From assembly GCF_018343775.1 (NCBI RefSeq), contig NZ_CP074349.1, positions 62,001-126,000 on the forward strand: a stretch of 64,000 nucleotides of DNA, given 5' to 3'. The notes below the pieces were generated by a model. It ran no database searches and had not been told where the DNA came from. It saw only the letters and a list, made by a program, of their open reading frames with translations. How positions within the stretch are numbered: position 1 is the first letter of the stretch; each line of letters starts with the position of its first letter. This document shows, piece after piece, positions 34,620-44,005 of the stretch. A program made the translations under genes and the position numbers. Source of the DNA: Pseudomonas cichorii (lineage in GTDB: Bacteria; Pseudomonadota; Gammaproteobacteria; Pseudomonadales; Pseudomonadaceae).

Positions 34620-35084
34620 TTTTCCCCGTTGCCAAATATGTTGCTGAATGTATGCCGCCAAGCGGTGGATTCATGGGGCAAATCAGCCTGTTCCACCGCG
34701 CCAGAATGACCGTCGATCCAATATTTCTTCGTAAGGGTACTGGCCGGTTGGCTCTCTGCCACGCAGCCGTTGCCAATTTCTCTTGCCAGGCTGGAGGCGA
34801 CGTTCTAGCCACTTTGGGAGGCAATAGGGACAACTTTTTTGTGTCGCTATTAGATACGAAATTTCATTTTGTTATGCCGATTCGGCATGAGGTAGTCGTT
34901 TATGGCATTAGACGTGCCTGTGTGCCATGGGAATAGTTGCGCCTTTTTTCACCTGCAATAGAGCATGAACGCTCGTTTGCAGGGGCCTTTTCTGGGTGTT
35001 TCCGGTTTCGACACTGCCTCTGTAAAAGCAGTTTCAGCATGTCGGTTATGGATATGTCCAGCCACTAAAAACAAGGGTAAATGA
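34620..35084. other. gene-free space between vgrG and gltP
   Basis: No gene seen. Part is AT-rich. It holds a 15-base palindrome (34874-34888, ATGCCGA-T-TCGGCAT) and a stem-loop at 34952-34983 (cctgcaa and ttgcagg with an inner gagc/gctc stem) just before gltP. Both could be regulatory or leader structures. The gltP promoter was not located with confidence. Confidence 0.5.
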
Positions 35085-36416
35085 ATGAAGAAGGCAAAGC
35101 TGAGTCTGGCCTGGCAGATTCTGATTGGACTGGTACTGGGGATTGCCCTCGGTGCGTTGCTCAACCACTTCAGTGCCGAGAAGGCCTGGTGGATCAGTAA
35201 TATCCTGCAACCAGCAGGCGATATCTTCATTCGTCTTATCAAAATGATCGTGATCCCGATCGTGATTGCCTCGCTGATCGTCGGTATTGCCGGTGTGGGC
35301 GACGCGAAGAAGCTGGGTCGCATCGGTCTCAAGACCATCATTTACTTTGAAGTCGTCACCACCATCGCGATCCTTGTCGGTCTGGTTCTGGCCAACGTGT
35401 TCCAGCCGGGCGCGGGCATCGACATGAGCACCCTGGGCACGGTCGATATCTCGAAGTATCAGCAGACCACTGCCGAGGTTCAGCACGATCACGCCTTTAT
35501 CGCGACGATCCTCAACCTGATCCCTTCCAATATCTTCGCTGCCATGGCGCGTGGCGAAATGTTGCCGATCATCTTCTTCTCGGTGCTGTTCGGTCTGGGC
35601 CTTTCCAGCCTGCAAGCCGAAGTGCGTGATCCGCTGGTGAAGATGTTCCAGGGCGTCTCGGAAACCATGTTCAAAGTCACCCACATGATCATGAACTACG
35701 CCCCGATCGGCGTATTCGCGCTGATCTCGGTGACAGTCGCCAACTTCGGTTTCGCTTCCCTGCTGCCGCTGGCCAAGCTGGTGATCCTGGTCTACGTGGC
35801 CATCGCTTTCTTTGCCTTCGTGGTGCTGGGCCTGATCGCCCGCATGTTCGGCTTCTCGATCATGAAGCTGATCCGCATCTTCAAGGACGAGCTGATCCTG
35901 GCTTACTCCACCGCCAGCTCCGAAACGGTCCTGCCGCGTGTGATCCAGAAGATGGAAGCCTACGGCGCGCCGAAAGCCATTTGCAGCTTCGTGGTACCGA
36001 CCGGCTACTCGTTCAACCTCGACGGTTCGACCCTGTACCAGAGCATCGCGGCCATCTTCATTGCCCAGTTGTACGGCATCGATCTGTCGGTCGGCGCGCA
36101 GATGATGCTGGTGCTGACCCTGATGGTCACCTCCAAAGGCATCGCGGGCGTTCCGGGCGTTTCCTTCGTGGTACTGCTGGCCACTCTGGGCAGCGCGGGT
36201 ATCCCGCTGGAAGGCCTGGCATTCATCGCCGGTGTCGACCGCATCATGGACATGGCGCGTACCGCACTGAACGTGATCGGCAACGCCCTGGCGGTATTGG
36301 TTATCGCTCGTTGGGAAGGCATGTACGACGAGGCCAAGGGCCAGCGCTACTGGAATTCCCTGCCGCACTGGCGCAGCAAGGACCCGGTTCCTGCTGCCAC
36401 TCCGCTCGCTGACTGA
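35085..36416 (+). CDS. gltP: glutamate/aspartate:cation symporter
   Basis: A 443-residue inner-membrane transporter of the DAACS family. It moves glutamate, aspartate or C4-dicarboxylates with protons or sodium. About eight membrane helices are visible. The serine-rich loop AYSTASSETVLP and the substrate region CSFVVPTGYSFNLDGSTLYQ are intact, as is the following FIAQLYGIDLSVGAQ segment. Length is normal. It is a single gene ended by a strong stem-loop. DctA is a related alternative, but the opening KAKLSLAWQILIGLVLGIALG fits GltP better. Confidence 0.92.
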   Translation: MKKAKLSLAWQILIGLVLGIALGALLNHFSAEKAWWISNILQPAGDIFIRLIKMIVIPIVIASLIVGIAGVGDAKKLGRIGLKTIIYFEVVTTIAILVGLVLANVFQPGAGIDMSTLGTVDISKYQQTTAEVQHDHAFIATILNLIPSNIFAAMARGEMLPIIFFSVLFGLGLSSLQAEVRDPLVKMFQGVSETMFKVTHMIMNYAPIGVFALISVTVANFGFASLLPLAKLVILVYVAIAFFAFVVLGLIARMFGFSIMKLIRIFKDELILAYSTASSETVLPRVIQKMEAYGAPKAICSFVVPTGYSFNLDGSTLYQSIAAIFIAQLYGIDLSVGAQMMLVLTLMVTSKGIAGVPGVSFVVLLATLGSAGIPLEGLAFIAGVDRIMDMARTALNVIGNALAVLVIARWEGMYDEAKGQRYWNSLPHWRSKDPVPAATPLAD

Positions 36417-36433
36417 TCGCTGATCGGTTGCAC

Positions 36434-36464
36434 CGACAAACCCCGGACTTTCCGGGGTTTGTCG
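36434..36464 (+). terminator. stem-loop terminator after gltP
   Basis: A 14-base perfect stem (36434-36447 with 36451-36464) around a three-base loop, followed by a weak T stretch. It lies 18 bases after the gltP stop. Confidence 0.7.
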
Positions 36465-36517
36465 TATCTGCTGCTCCCGATTGTTATCATCGCCGCATCT
36501 TGTGAGGGACATATCCG

Positions 36518-37759
36518 ATGCTCAATGGCTTGTGGCTTGGTTTTTTTGTCGTTGCGTGCGTATCTGCCATGGGGCAATGGCTGATTGGGGGCAACGCCGG
36601 TATTTTTGCCGCGATGGTCGAAAGCATCTTTGCGATGGCCAAGCTGTCGGTCGAAGTGATGGTGCTGCTGTTCGGCACGCTCACGCTCTGGCTGGGCTTT
36701 CTGCGCATTGCCGAAAAGGCCGGGATTGTCGACTGGCTGGCCAAAGTGCTCGGCCCGCTGTTTCTGCGCTTGATGCCCGAAGTGCCGCCGGGCCACCCCG
36801 CGCTTGGCCTGATTACCCTTAACTTCGCCGCCAATGCTCTGGGCCTGGATAACGCCGCTACGCCTATCGGGCTCAAGGCGATGCGTTCTCTACAGGAGTT
36901 GAACCCCAGCCAGACGGCTGCCAGCAACGCGCAGATCCTGTTTCTGGTGCTTAACGCCTCGTCCCTGACGCTGCTGCCGGTGACGATTTTCATGTACCGC
37001 GCCCAGCAAGGCGCGCCTGACCCGACGCTGGTATTCCTGCCGATCCTGCTGGCCACCAGCGTATCGACCATCGTGGGCCTGCTGTCGGTGGCGTTCATGC
37101 AGCGCCTGCGGTTGTGGGACCCGGTGGTGCTGGCCTATCTGATTCCGGGCGCGCTGCTGCTCGGTGGCTTCATGGCCTTTCTGGGAACGCTGTCGGCGGC
37201 GGCACTGGCCGGCCTCTCTTCCATTCTCGGCAACCTCACGCTGTTCGGCCTGATCATGCTGTTCATGATCATTGGTGCGCTGCGCAAGGTGCAGGTCTAT
37301 GAGGCCTTTGTCGAAGGCGCCAAGGAAGGGTTCGATGTTGCCAAGAATCTGCTGCCCTATCTGGTGGCGATGCTGTGTGCGGTGGGTGTGCTGCGGGCTT
37401 CCGGTGCGCTGGACTTCGGTCTTGAAGGCATCCGCCATCTGGTGGAATGGCTGGGCTGGGACACGCGTTTCGTCGATGCCCTGCCGACCGCCATGGTCAA
37501 GCCGTTCTCCGGTAGCGCCGCACGGGCGCTATTGATCGAAACCATGCAGACCCAGGGCGTGGACAGCTTTGCCGCGCTGGCTGCCGCCACGATTCAGGGC
37601 AGTACTGAAACCACCTTCTACGTGCTGGCGGTGTATTTCGGTGCAGTGGGCATCCAGCGGGTTCGGCATGCGGTGGGCTGCGCCCTGCTGGCCGAGTTCT
37701 CGGGTGTCGTCGCTGCCATTCTGGTCTGCTACTGGTTCTTCGGCGCGACCGCGACCTGA
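36518..37759 (+). CDS. nucleoside-recognition (spore maturation SpmA/SpmB-type) membrane protein
   Basis: A 413-residue protein with about 10 hydrophobic helices. It contains two Gate (nucleoside-recognition) domains: ITLNFAANALGLDNAATPIGLKAM near residue 100-125, then a second with DALPTAMVKPFSGSAARALLIETM. This is the fused SpmA-SpmB form found in non-sporulating bacteria. Transport of a nucleoside or other solute is suggested by the fold but not shown. It is preceded by the gltP terminator. The convergent DUF5924 gene starts 5 bases after its stop. Confidence 0.85.
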   Translation: MLNGLWLGFFVVACVSAMGQWLIGGNAGIFAAMVESIFAMAKLSVEVMVLLFGTLTLWLGFLRIAEKAGIVDWLAKVLGPLFLRLMPEVPPGHPALGLITLNFAANALGLDNAATPIGLKAMRSLQELNPSQTAASNAQILFLVLNASSLTLLPVTIFMYRAQQGAPDPTLVFLPILLATSVSTIVGLLSVAFMQRLRLWDPVVLAYLIPGALLLGGFMAFLGTLSAAALAGLSSILGNLTLFGLIMLFMIIGALRKVQVYEAFVEGAKEGFDVAKNLLPYLVAMLCAVGVLRASGALDFGLEGIRHLVEWLGWDTRFVDALPTAMVKPFSGSAARALLIETMQTQGVDSFAALAAATIQGSTETTFYVLAVYFGAVGIQRVRHAVGCALLAEFSGVVAAILVCYWFFGATAT

Positions 37760-37763
37760 TTCG

Positions 37764-38945
37764 TCATTGCGCAGCCGGCGCTTCGGGCGCTGGCTGAGAC
37801 GCAGGTTTTTCCTGCTCCTGTTCCGGTTCGCTCTTCTGCTCTGGAGCCGGTTGCGGCTCAGGCTTTTCATCATCGCCGCCCGGTTTGAGCTTGATCAGCC
37901 GACCTGTTGGCCGGGTGACGGCCGGTTGATCGGTATCGGTGACTTCAAAGCGCAGCACACCGATCATTTGCCCGTCTTCGGTAAGCACCCTGATCTGCCA
38001 GCGCCCGACCACGTCTTTCGGGAAGTTCTGCTTGTGGGTCCAGGCACGATAGCCTTCCTTGCGGCCGCCATGGATATCCAGCGCGATGCGCTCCACTTCC
38101 TGGCCGTCACGTCGCCAGACATGGTAGATGCGTTCTTCAAGACCTCGCGGGGCATTGATGGCGGTGTAGGCGTACAAGCCGTCGCGGCGTAGCTGCGTGG
38201 CGCTTATCTGCTTGATGCTCTCGCCCGGTGTGCGGTTCTTGTTGTCGAAGTCGGTGCTGATGGCGACTTCGGTCAGCCACAAGGTTGCTGGCGGCACCCA
38301 GGAGCGCAGCAGCCAGCCCGCGCTGCCCACCGCCAGCGTCACGGCGATGACCGCTACGCCGCGTCGCCAGGTATTGATCGGAAAGCTGGAGGCCAGACTG
38401 GGAAAGGACAGCAGCATGGCGGTGCCCAGTGCCAGTTTGTAACTTTGCGAAGTGGTCAGGTTGAGAATGATGGGCAGCGCCGTGAGCAGTGCCGCGAACA
38501 GCGTCAGGGTATGCAGGGCCATGAACAGCCAGCGGCGTGGCGCCAGCCATTTGTAGTACAGCGGATCGATGATCGAGATCAGGCCTGCGGCCCCCAGCAA
38601 GGCCGTGAACACCAGTTGCCCGCTGTTCCAGGTCGTGGTGACGAAAAAGAACGGCAGCACGAAAAACAGGCTTTCCTGGTGGATCAGTTGCGTACCGTAA
38701 CGCAGCAGGCCCTGAGGTATTTCCCGACCGAACGTCTTGCTGAACAGCCGTACCACGCTGTTTTCGATCATCAGCCACAGCCAGCTGATCAGCATGACAA
38801 TCGCGATCCAGGTCGCCAGACCCGCCTGACGGTCCACCAGAATGAAACTGGCGATCCCGGAGATGAAACCCCCTGCCGCAATCACCCCCGGATAGCGTCG
38901 TATCAATCCCAGGGTGCGGGTTACGTAGGAGTTCCAGTCAGGCAT
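37764..38945 (-). CDS. DUF5924 membrane protein with DUF2914 domain
   Basis: A 393-residue inner-membrane protein. The first half has about six membrane helices (residues 15-235). The soluble domain (about 240-345) has the DUF2914 look with IYHVWRRDGQEVERIALDIHGGRKEGYRAWTHKQ and WQIRVLTEDGQMIGVLRFEV. The tail is 45 residues of Pro, Glu and Lys and is probably disordered. Function is unknown. It may sense or bind a cell-wall or envelope component. Upstream is the gene for an M16 peptidase, also minus strand, 81 bases away. Confidence 0.8.
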   Translation of the reverse strand: MPDWNSYVTRTLGLIRRYPGVIAAGGFISGIASFILVDRQAGLATWIAIVMLISWLWLMIENSVVRLFSKTFGREIPQGLLRYGTQLIHQESLFFVLPFFFVTTTWNSGQLVFTALLGAAGLISIIDPLYYKWLAPRRWLFMALHTLTLFAALLTALPIILNLTTSQSYKLALGTAMLLSFPSLASSFPINTWRRGVAVIAVTLAVGSAGWLLRSWVPPATLWLTEVAISTDFDNKNRTPGESIKQISATQLRRDGLYAYTAINAPRGLEERIYHVWRRDGQEVERIALDIHGGRKEGYRAWTHKQNFPKDVVGRWQIRVLTEDGQMIGVLRFEVTDTDQPAVTRPTGRLIKLKPGGDDEKPEPQPAPEQKSEPEQEQEKPASQPAPEAPAAQ

Positions 38946-39026
38946 CTTGGCAATTCACTTTCATCGGCTTTAAAACCCCGGCAGCATATCAATGCCTGTT
39001 TCTGTGTAAATACCGTGCTGCCTCGA

Positions 39027-40406
39027 TCACTTGCGAAGACGCTTGCGCACTCGCCAGAACACCAGCAGCCCGATCAGGCCGACAACCAGTGCAGCCAGCC
39101 CATACAAGTCGTCGTAGCTCAGCAATGATTTTTCGACCCGCCAGTAACCGGGCTTGGCCAGCAACTGGCGCATGGCGTGATTGGCGGTGTCCAGGCTCAC
39201 GGCCTTGATGCGTTTGACCGGGTCGACAAAGCGCCCGTTTTCATAGTCATTGAGCGCCCCCCAGTAATAATCGGCCAGCGCACTGTTGCCTTGCACGGCC
39301 CAGGCCTGTCTGGCAATGGCGGCCTGTTGCAGGCGGGCAAAGGTGGCCGGTTGCATGCCTTCCTTGCTCAGGCGCTTGAGCAGAGTGCGAATGCTTTGCT
39401 CGGCTTCATGGATGTCATCGCGCTCAAGGTCGGCATTCAGGCTCATGAAGCCGACTTCCCCGAAGACCTCACGATCAGCCGATGGTCCATAAGACAAACC
39501 GTGCTTGAGGCGCAGCTCTGTGTAGAGCGCCCAGTCCAGATAGGCCTCGACCAGTTCCCAGGTTTCGTCGTGCTGTTTTTCGAGCTGCGGCTCGGCGAAG
39601 GTCAGGTGCAAACGTGCGCCCTCGCCCAGCATGCCGCGTATCAGAGTGCTGGAAGCCTGGGCCGTGCCATTGCTTTCGGCCAGCGGCGGATGCTCGATAG
39701 GATCGATCGGGTTGAGCTGCCCGTAAGTCCGCTCCAGATAGCTGGGCAGCAACCGGTCGAGGTCGCCGACCACGATCAGCGTCATGTTGTTGGGGGCGTA
39801 CCAGCTCGCGAAAACATCCTCGACCTGCTTGAGGGTGATGTCATCCACCTGCGGCCGCTCGGCACATTTGAGGCCCAGTTCCATCGCCAGCTGATTGCTG
39901 GCACCGGTGCCGGACTCGCGACGATCGAGCAGGCGTTGCAGATGGGAAAAGTGGCCGCCGTCTTCGCGCTCGACGATGCGCTTGACCTCATCGAAGCGGC
40001 TTTGCAGCAGTTCCGTATTGGTCAGGATCTCCAGTAAGAGATCGAGAATCTTGCGCTGATTGCTGGCCGGTGCCTCGATCACGAATGTGGTGTCGGTGTT
40101 GCTGGTGAACGCATTCCACTCGCCACCCAAGGCTTGCATGCGCTCTTCAAGGCCGCCTTCGCCGCTGTCGTCGGTGCCGCTGAACAGCAAGTGCTCCAGC
40201 AGATGCGGCAGTTCCTTGTCCTGGCAGGCGAAGTCATCGAAGCCGATGCCGACCACCAGCCGAATCGCGACATGACCCTTTTCATAACCCGGTTTGAGCA
40301 GCACTTGCAGGCCGTTAGGCAACAGATAGCCCTCGACCTGAAGACGATCAAGGGCCAGCGAAGGGAGAGAACTCAGAAGCAGACAAGCGAACAGCAGGCA
40401 ACGCAT
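39027..40406 (-). CDS. M16-family zinc metallopeptidase, membrane anchored
   Basis: A 459-residue protein with a signal peptide (MRCLLFACLLLSSLPSLALD) and one C-terminal membrane helix (YGLAALVVGLIGLLVFWRVRKR), so the peptidase faces the periplasm. The inverted zinc motif HLLEH (His68, Glu71, His72) and the downstream Glu of EVKRIVEREDGG give a complete M16 site. The second M16 half lacks the motif, as usual. It may clear peptides in the envelope. No partner subunit gene is adjacent. Confidence 0.87.
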   Translation of the reverse strand: MRCLLFACLLLSSLPSLALDRLQVEGYLLPNGLQVLLKPGYEKGHVAIRLVVGIGFDDFACQDKELPHLLEHLLFSGTDDSGEGGLEERMQALGGEWNAFTSNTDTTFVIEAPASNQRKILDLLLEILTNTELLQSRFDEVKRIVEREDGGHFSHLQRLLDRRESGTGASNQLAMELGLKCAERPQVDDITLKQVEDVFASWYAPNNMTLIVVGDLDRLLPSYLERTYGQLNPIDPIEHPPLAESNGTAQASSTLIRGMLGEGARLHLTFAEPQLEKQHDETWELVEAYLDWALYTELRLKHGLSYGPSADREVFGEVGFMSLNADLERDDIHEAEQSIRTLLKRLSKEGMQPATFARLQQAAIARQAWAVQGNSALADYYWGALNDYENGRFVDPVKRIKAVSLDTANHAMRQLLAKPGYWRVEKSLLSYDDLYGLAALVVGLIGLLVFWRVRKRLRK

Positions 40407-40463
40407 AAAGCAGCTTTCCTTGCGGGCCGGTATGTTTAACAGACTTCGCGCTGCCTGGGACGT

Positions 40464-42116
40464 TCACACCGATTGCTCTTGAATGCTCTCGCTCGACAAG
40501 GCTCCGGTATCGGCGGCTCCCAGCACGGCATAGGCGCTGCTGCAGAATAGCGAGTTCAAGCGTTTCATGTCAGCGATGAGCTCAAGATGCAGCGAGCTGG
40601 TTTCGATACTCTGCACGACCTTGCGTTGCAGGCGGCTGACGTGAGCATGGGCAAGACGCCGTTCCAGTGCCCTGAAGCGGCGCTTTTCCCTGAGCAACTG
40701 GCGGGCGCTCTCTTCATCCGAACTGAGAAAGACCGACAGGCCAAGACGCAGGTTGGACTGCAACTGGACATGCAGGTCGGCCAGTTCTTCCAGGCCGACT
40801 TCCGAGAACGAGCGGCGCTGGGAGGTCTTCTGCTGCTGGATCTTGCGCAGCATGCGCTCGATCAGGTCGCTGGCCAGTTCCAGGTTGATGGTCAGCTCGA
40901 TGATTTCTGCCCAGCGACGGTTATCGTGCTCGCCCAGTTCCTCGCGAGGCATCTGGGCCAGATACAGCTTGATCGCGCTATAGAGTGCTTCCACATCATC
41001 GTTCAGTCGGCGAACTTCCTGGGTGACGGCCGTTTGCGTGCCGCGCAGTACCGCGAGCATCGAGCCCAGCATGCTTTCGATCAGGTCGCCCATGCGCAAG
41101 GTTTCACGCACGGCATTGGCCAATGCCAGGCTGGGTGTCGACAAGGCGGCGAGGTCCAGATGCCTGGCTTTGGCCGGGCCGTTGGCTTCGGCCTGATAGG
41201 GCAGCAATGCGGCGCACAGGCGCGCCATCGGGCCAACGGTGGGCAGCATCAGCAGGCAACGTGCGGTGTTGTAGATCAGGTGAAAACCGATCACCAGTTC
41301 CTGAGGGCTGAAGCCCAGGGAAGAAAGCCAGTGCACCAGCGGGTCGAGCACCGGAATGATCAGCAACAGGCCCAGCAGCTTGTAAAGCAGGCTGCCCAGC
41401 GCCACTTGCCGACCGGCGACGTTTTGCATGCTGGTGCTGAGAAAGGCCAGCAGCCCGCTGCCGATGTTGGCGCCGATCACCAGACCGATTGCGACAGGCA
41501 GGCCAATCACATCGGCTCCTGCCAGCGTGGCGGTCAGCAATACCGCCGCCAGACTGGAATAGGAAAGCAGCGCGAACAGGGCGCCGACCAGGGCATCGAG
41601 CATCAGGTCGCCGGTCAGTGAGGCGAACAGCACTTTTACCCCGGAGGCCTGGGTGATGGGCGTGGTCGCGCTAACGATCAGTTGCAATGCCAGTACGATC
41701 AGACCCAGTCCGATAGCGACCCGGCCCAATTGCCCTGCCCGTGTCTGTTTGCGCGACAGAAAGAAAATCACCCCGAGGAAAATCAGCAGCGGTGAAAGCC
41801 ACGACAGGTCCAGGGTCAGCACGCGGGACATCAGCGCCGTTCCCACATCGGCCCCGAGCATGATCGCCAGCGCGGGAGTCAGGGTCATCAGGCCCTGGCC
41901 CACGAACGACGTCACCAGCATGGCGGTGGCGTTGCTGCTCTGCACCAATGCGGTGACCAGAATGCCCGCGATAAACGCGAGAGGTCGTTTGGACATGTTC
42001 TGGCTGAGGACGCGGCGCAACTGGGCGCCATACACGCGAAGGATTCCGGTGCGCACGATATGCGTGCCCCAGATCAGCAGGGCCACGGCGGATAACAAAT
42101 CGAGCAGGGTCAGCAT
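40464..42116 (-). CDS. Na/Pi cotransporter family protein with PhoU-like domain
   Basis: A 550-residue protein. The N-terminal part (1-300) has the two inverted Na/Pi repeats: ALVQSSNATAMLVTSFVGQG (QSSNA motif) and SYSSLAAVLLTATLAG. The C-terminal part (330-540) is all-helical, like PhoU, with LRMGDLIESMLGSML and SDLIERMLRKIQQQ. Related proteins (YjbB type) export or take up phosphate with sodium. Direction is not decided. It is a single gene, and no phosphate box was looked for. Confidence 0.87.
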   Translation of the reverse strand: MLTLLDLLSAVALLIWGTHIVRTGILRVYGAQLRRVLSQNMSKRPLAFIAGILVTALVQSSNATAMLVTSFVGQGLMTLTPALAIMLGADVGTALMSRVLTLDLSWLSPLLIFLGVIFFLSRKQTRAGQLGRVAIGLGLIVLALQLIVSATTPITQASGVKVLFASLTGDLMLDALVGALFALLSYSSLAAVLLTATLAGADVIGLPVAIGLVIGANIGSGLLAFLSTSMQNVAGRQVALGSLLYKLLGLLLIIPVLDPLVHWLSSLGFSPQELVIGFHLIYNTARCLLMLPTVGPMARLCAALLPYQAEANGPAKARHLDLAALSTPSLALANAVRETLRMGDLIESMLGSMLAVLRGTQTAVTQEVRRLNDDVEALYSAIKLYLAQMPREELGEHDNRRWAEIIELTINLELASDLIERMLRKIQQQKTSQRRSFSEVGLEELADLHVQLQSNLRLGLSVFLSSDEESARQLLREKRRFRALERRLAHAHVSRLQRKVVQSIETSSLHLELIADMKRLNSLFCSSAYAVLGAADTGALSSESIQEQSV

Positions 42117-42340
42117 ACTGAGAGCCCCCTGAGACGTGCCCCATTCAGGGCAAAGGATTGAAGGTGCAGCGTGTAGCGAGCGGAAATATTTTATGACGCT
42201 CTACTAAAGCTTTTAGTCGGCCTTTGGCCTTGGCGCCAGCATCGCACAGGCACTGGTCTATTGAAATAAAACTGTCATAAATCAGTGTATTGACGTCGCT
42301 ATCAGGACAGCGACAAGGAATATGTCTTTTCTGACTGGTG

Positions 42341-42370
42341 CCCGCCGCCAACGGTCAGGTTGGCGGCGGG
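42341..42370. terminator. stem-loop after citrate transporter gene
   Basis: Twelve-base arms cccgccgccaac (42341-42352) and gttggcggcggg (42359-42370) with a six-base loop, 14 bases after the CitMHS stop. No clear U-run on the minus strand, so it could be a transcript-end stabiliser. Confidence 0.55.
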
Positions 42371-42383
42371 GAGAACGGCTTGA

Positions 42384-43691
42384 TTAAACGCTGCTGACCA
42401 GCGGGAAGATACCCATCAGCAGTGCAGCGATCAGGATGCAGATACAGACCAGGATCGCCCATTTCAGGGTGAAGCGCTGGTGATCACCGAAGTCGATACC
42501 GGCCAGTGCTACCAGCAGATAGGTCGATGGAACCAGCGGGCTGAGCAGGTGAACCGGCTGGCCGACGATCGAGGCGCGAGCCATTTCCACCGGCGTGATG
42601 CCGTAATGGGCAGCCGCTTCCGCGAGTACCGGCAATACGCCGAAGTAGAACGCATCGTTGGACATGAAGAAGGTGAACGGCATGCTCGCCAGTGCAGTGA
42701 TGACCGCCAGGTAAGGCCCCATCGCTTCCGGGATCACAGCCAGCAGGCTTTTCGACATGGCGTCGACCATGCCGGTGCCGGTCAGGATGCCGGTGAAGAT
42801 ACCGGCGGCGAAGATCAGGCCGACTACCGACAGAACGCTACCGGCGTGTGCCGCAACACGGTCTTTCTGGTCCTGAAGTTTCGGGTAGTTGATGATCATC
42901 GCGATACTGAACGCGATCATGAACAGCACGGGCAGAGGCAGCAGGCTCATCATCAGGGCGACCATCAGCGCCAGCGTCAGGGCACCGTTGAACCAGATCA
43001 TCTTCGGACGACGGGCATCCGGGAACTGCGAAACACTGATTTCGCTGTGGTCGATTTCATCGCCTTGCAGATGCAGTTCACCCAGACGGGCACGTTCACG
43101 TTTGCCGTAGAAGTAGGCAATGACCAGGATCGCGACCACACCGGCCAGCATGGCAGGGATCATCGGTACGAAAATATCCGAGGCATCCACATGCAGGGCG
43201 CTGGCTGCGCGAGCGGTCGGGCCGCCCCATGGTGTCATGTTCATCACGCCGCCAGCCAGAATGATCAGGCCAGCCATGATGCGCGGGCTCATGCCGACAC
43301 GGCTGTAGAGCGGCAGCATGGCTGCGACGCAGATCATGTAAGTGGTCGCGCCGTCACCGTCCAGGGAAACCACCAGCGCCAGCACGGCAGTGCCGACCGA
43401 AATGCGCATCGGGTCGCCTTTCACCATTTTCAGGATCTTGCGCACGGCCGGGTCGAACAGGCCCGAGTCGATCATCAGAGCGAAGTAGAGAATTGCGAAC
43501 ATCAGCATGACGCCGGTTGGCGCCAGCTTGGTGATGCCAGCCAGCATCATCGGGCCAATCTGCGGGCCGAAGCCGCCGAACAGGGCAAAAATGATCGGTA
43601 CGATAATCAGGGCAATAAGCGCGGTCATGCGTTTGCTCATGATCAGGTACATGAACGCAATAACCATGGCGAAGCCAAGGAAAGTCAACAT
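42384..43691 (-). CDS. CitMHS-family citrate-metal transporter
   Basis: A 435-residue inner-membrane protein with about 11-12 helices. It matches CitMHS carriers, which import citrate as a complex with Mg2+ or similar metals using protons. Family landmarks are VVSLDGDGATTYMICVAAMLPLY, NMTPWGGPTARAASAL and MSNDAFYFGVLPVLAEAA. The last two are the conserved citrate-binding and hairpin regions. It stands alone. No two-component regulator is adjacent. The exact metal is not readable. Confidence 0.9.
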   Translation of the reverse strand: MLTFLGFAMVIAFMYLIMSKRMTALIALIIVPIIFALFGGFGPQIGPMMLAGITKLAPTGVMLMFAILYFALMIDSGLFDPAVRKILKMVKGDPMRISVGTAVLALVVSLDGDGATTYMICVAAMLPLYSRVGMSPRIMAGLIILAGGVMNMTPWGGPTARAASALHVDASDIFVPMIPAMLAGVVAILVIAYFYGKRERARLGELHLQGDEIDHSEISVSQFPDARRPKMIWFNGALTLALMVALMMSLLPLPVLFMIAFSIAMIINYPKLQDQKDRVAAHAGSVLSVVGLIFAAGIFTGILTGTGMVDAMSKSLLAVIPEAMGPYLAVITALASMPFTFFMSNDAFYFGVLPVLAEAAAHYGITPVEMARASIVGQPVHLLSPLVPSTYLLVALAGIDFGDHQRFTLKWAILVCICILIAALLMGIFPLVSSV

Positions 43692-43942
43692 AGGAATACT
43701 CCAGACGTAATACGGCTACAGAACGGTGAAACGAACGAGTCAGCTCAGCAGAGGCAATACGTGGAGGGGAGACGCAAGAAGGGTATGAATCGGGGTAGGA
43801 ACAAGCATCGCAATCACCATTTATTGTTGTTAATTGGGCCGCAGGGTGTGTTGAACACGCTTGCTGGCTAGCCGGTCTTTTGCCGGTGGTGAGGTGATCC
43901 TAATTGCAGAAGCTTTCACTTACCTTTCAATGGTGAAAGGGA
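43692..43942. other. gene-free upstream region of the citrate carrier gene
   Basis: No gene seen in these 251 bases. The right end holds ctttcac (43914-43920) and ggtgaaag (43932-43939), a short inverted pair beside the REP element. Promoter elements were not identified with confidence. Confidence 0.4.
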
Positions 43943-43997
43943 TTCGCGAATAAATTCGTTCTCACAGACGGGATGTGGGAGCGAATTCATTCGCGAA
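43943..43997. repeat. REP palindrome
   Basis: Arms near 43943-43966 (ttcgcgaataaattcgttct) and 43974-43997 (agcgaattcattcgcgaa) are imperfect inverted copies. It is related to the REP elements at 8288-8344 and 11925-12005. It ends 8 bases before the HDOD gene stop and may protect the 3' end of that transcript. Confidence 0.85.
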
Positions 43998-44005
43998 AAA
44001 GCCGA

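Noticed and set aside
34459..34833. A 124-codon minus-strand frame upstream of vgrG
   Set aside because: It has no ribosome site or family resemblance, and it runs across the three inverted repeats. More likely the region is regulatory.
34925..34945. A sigma-54-like GG-N10-GC match before gltP
   Set aside because: Only the GG and GC pairs fit. The rest of the -24 and -12 boxes do not match, so it is likely chance.
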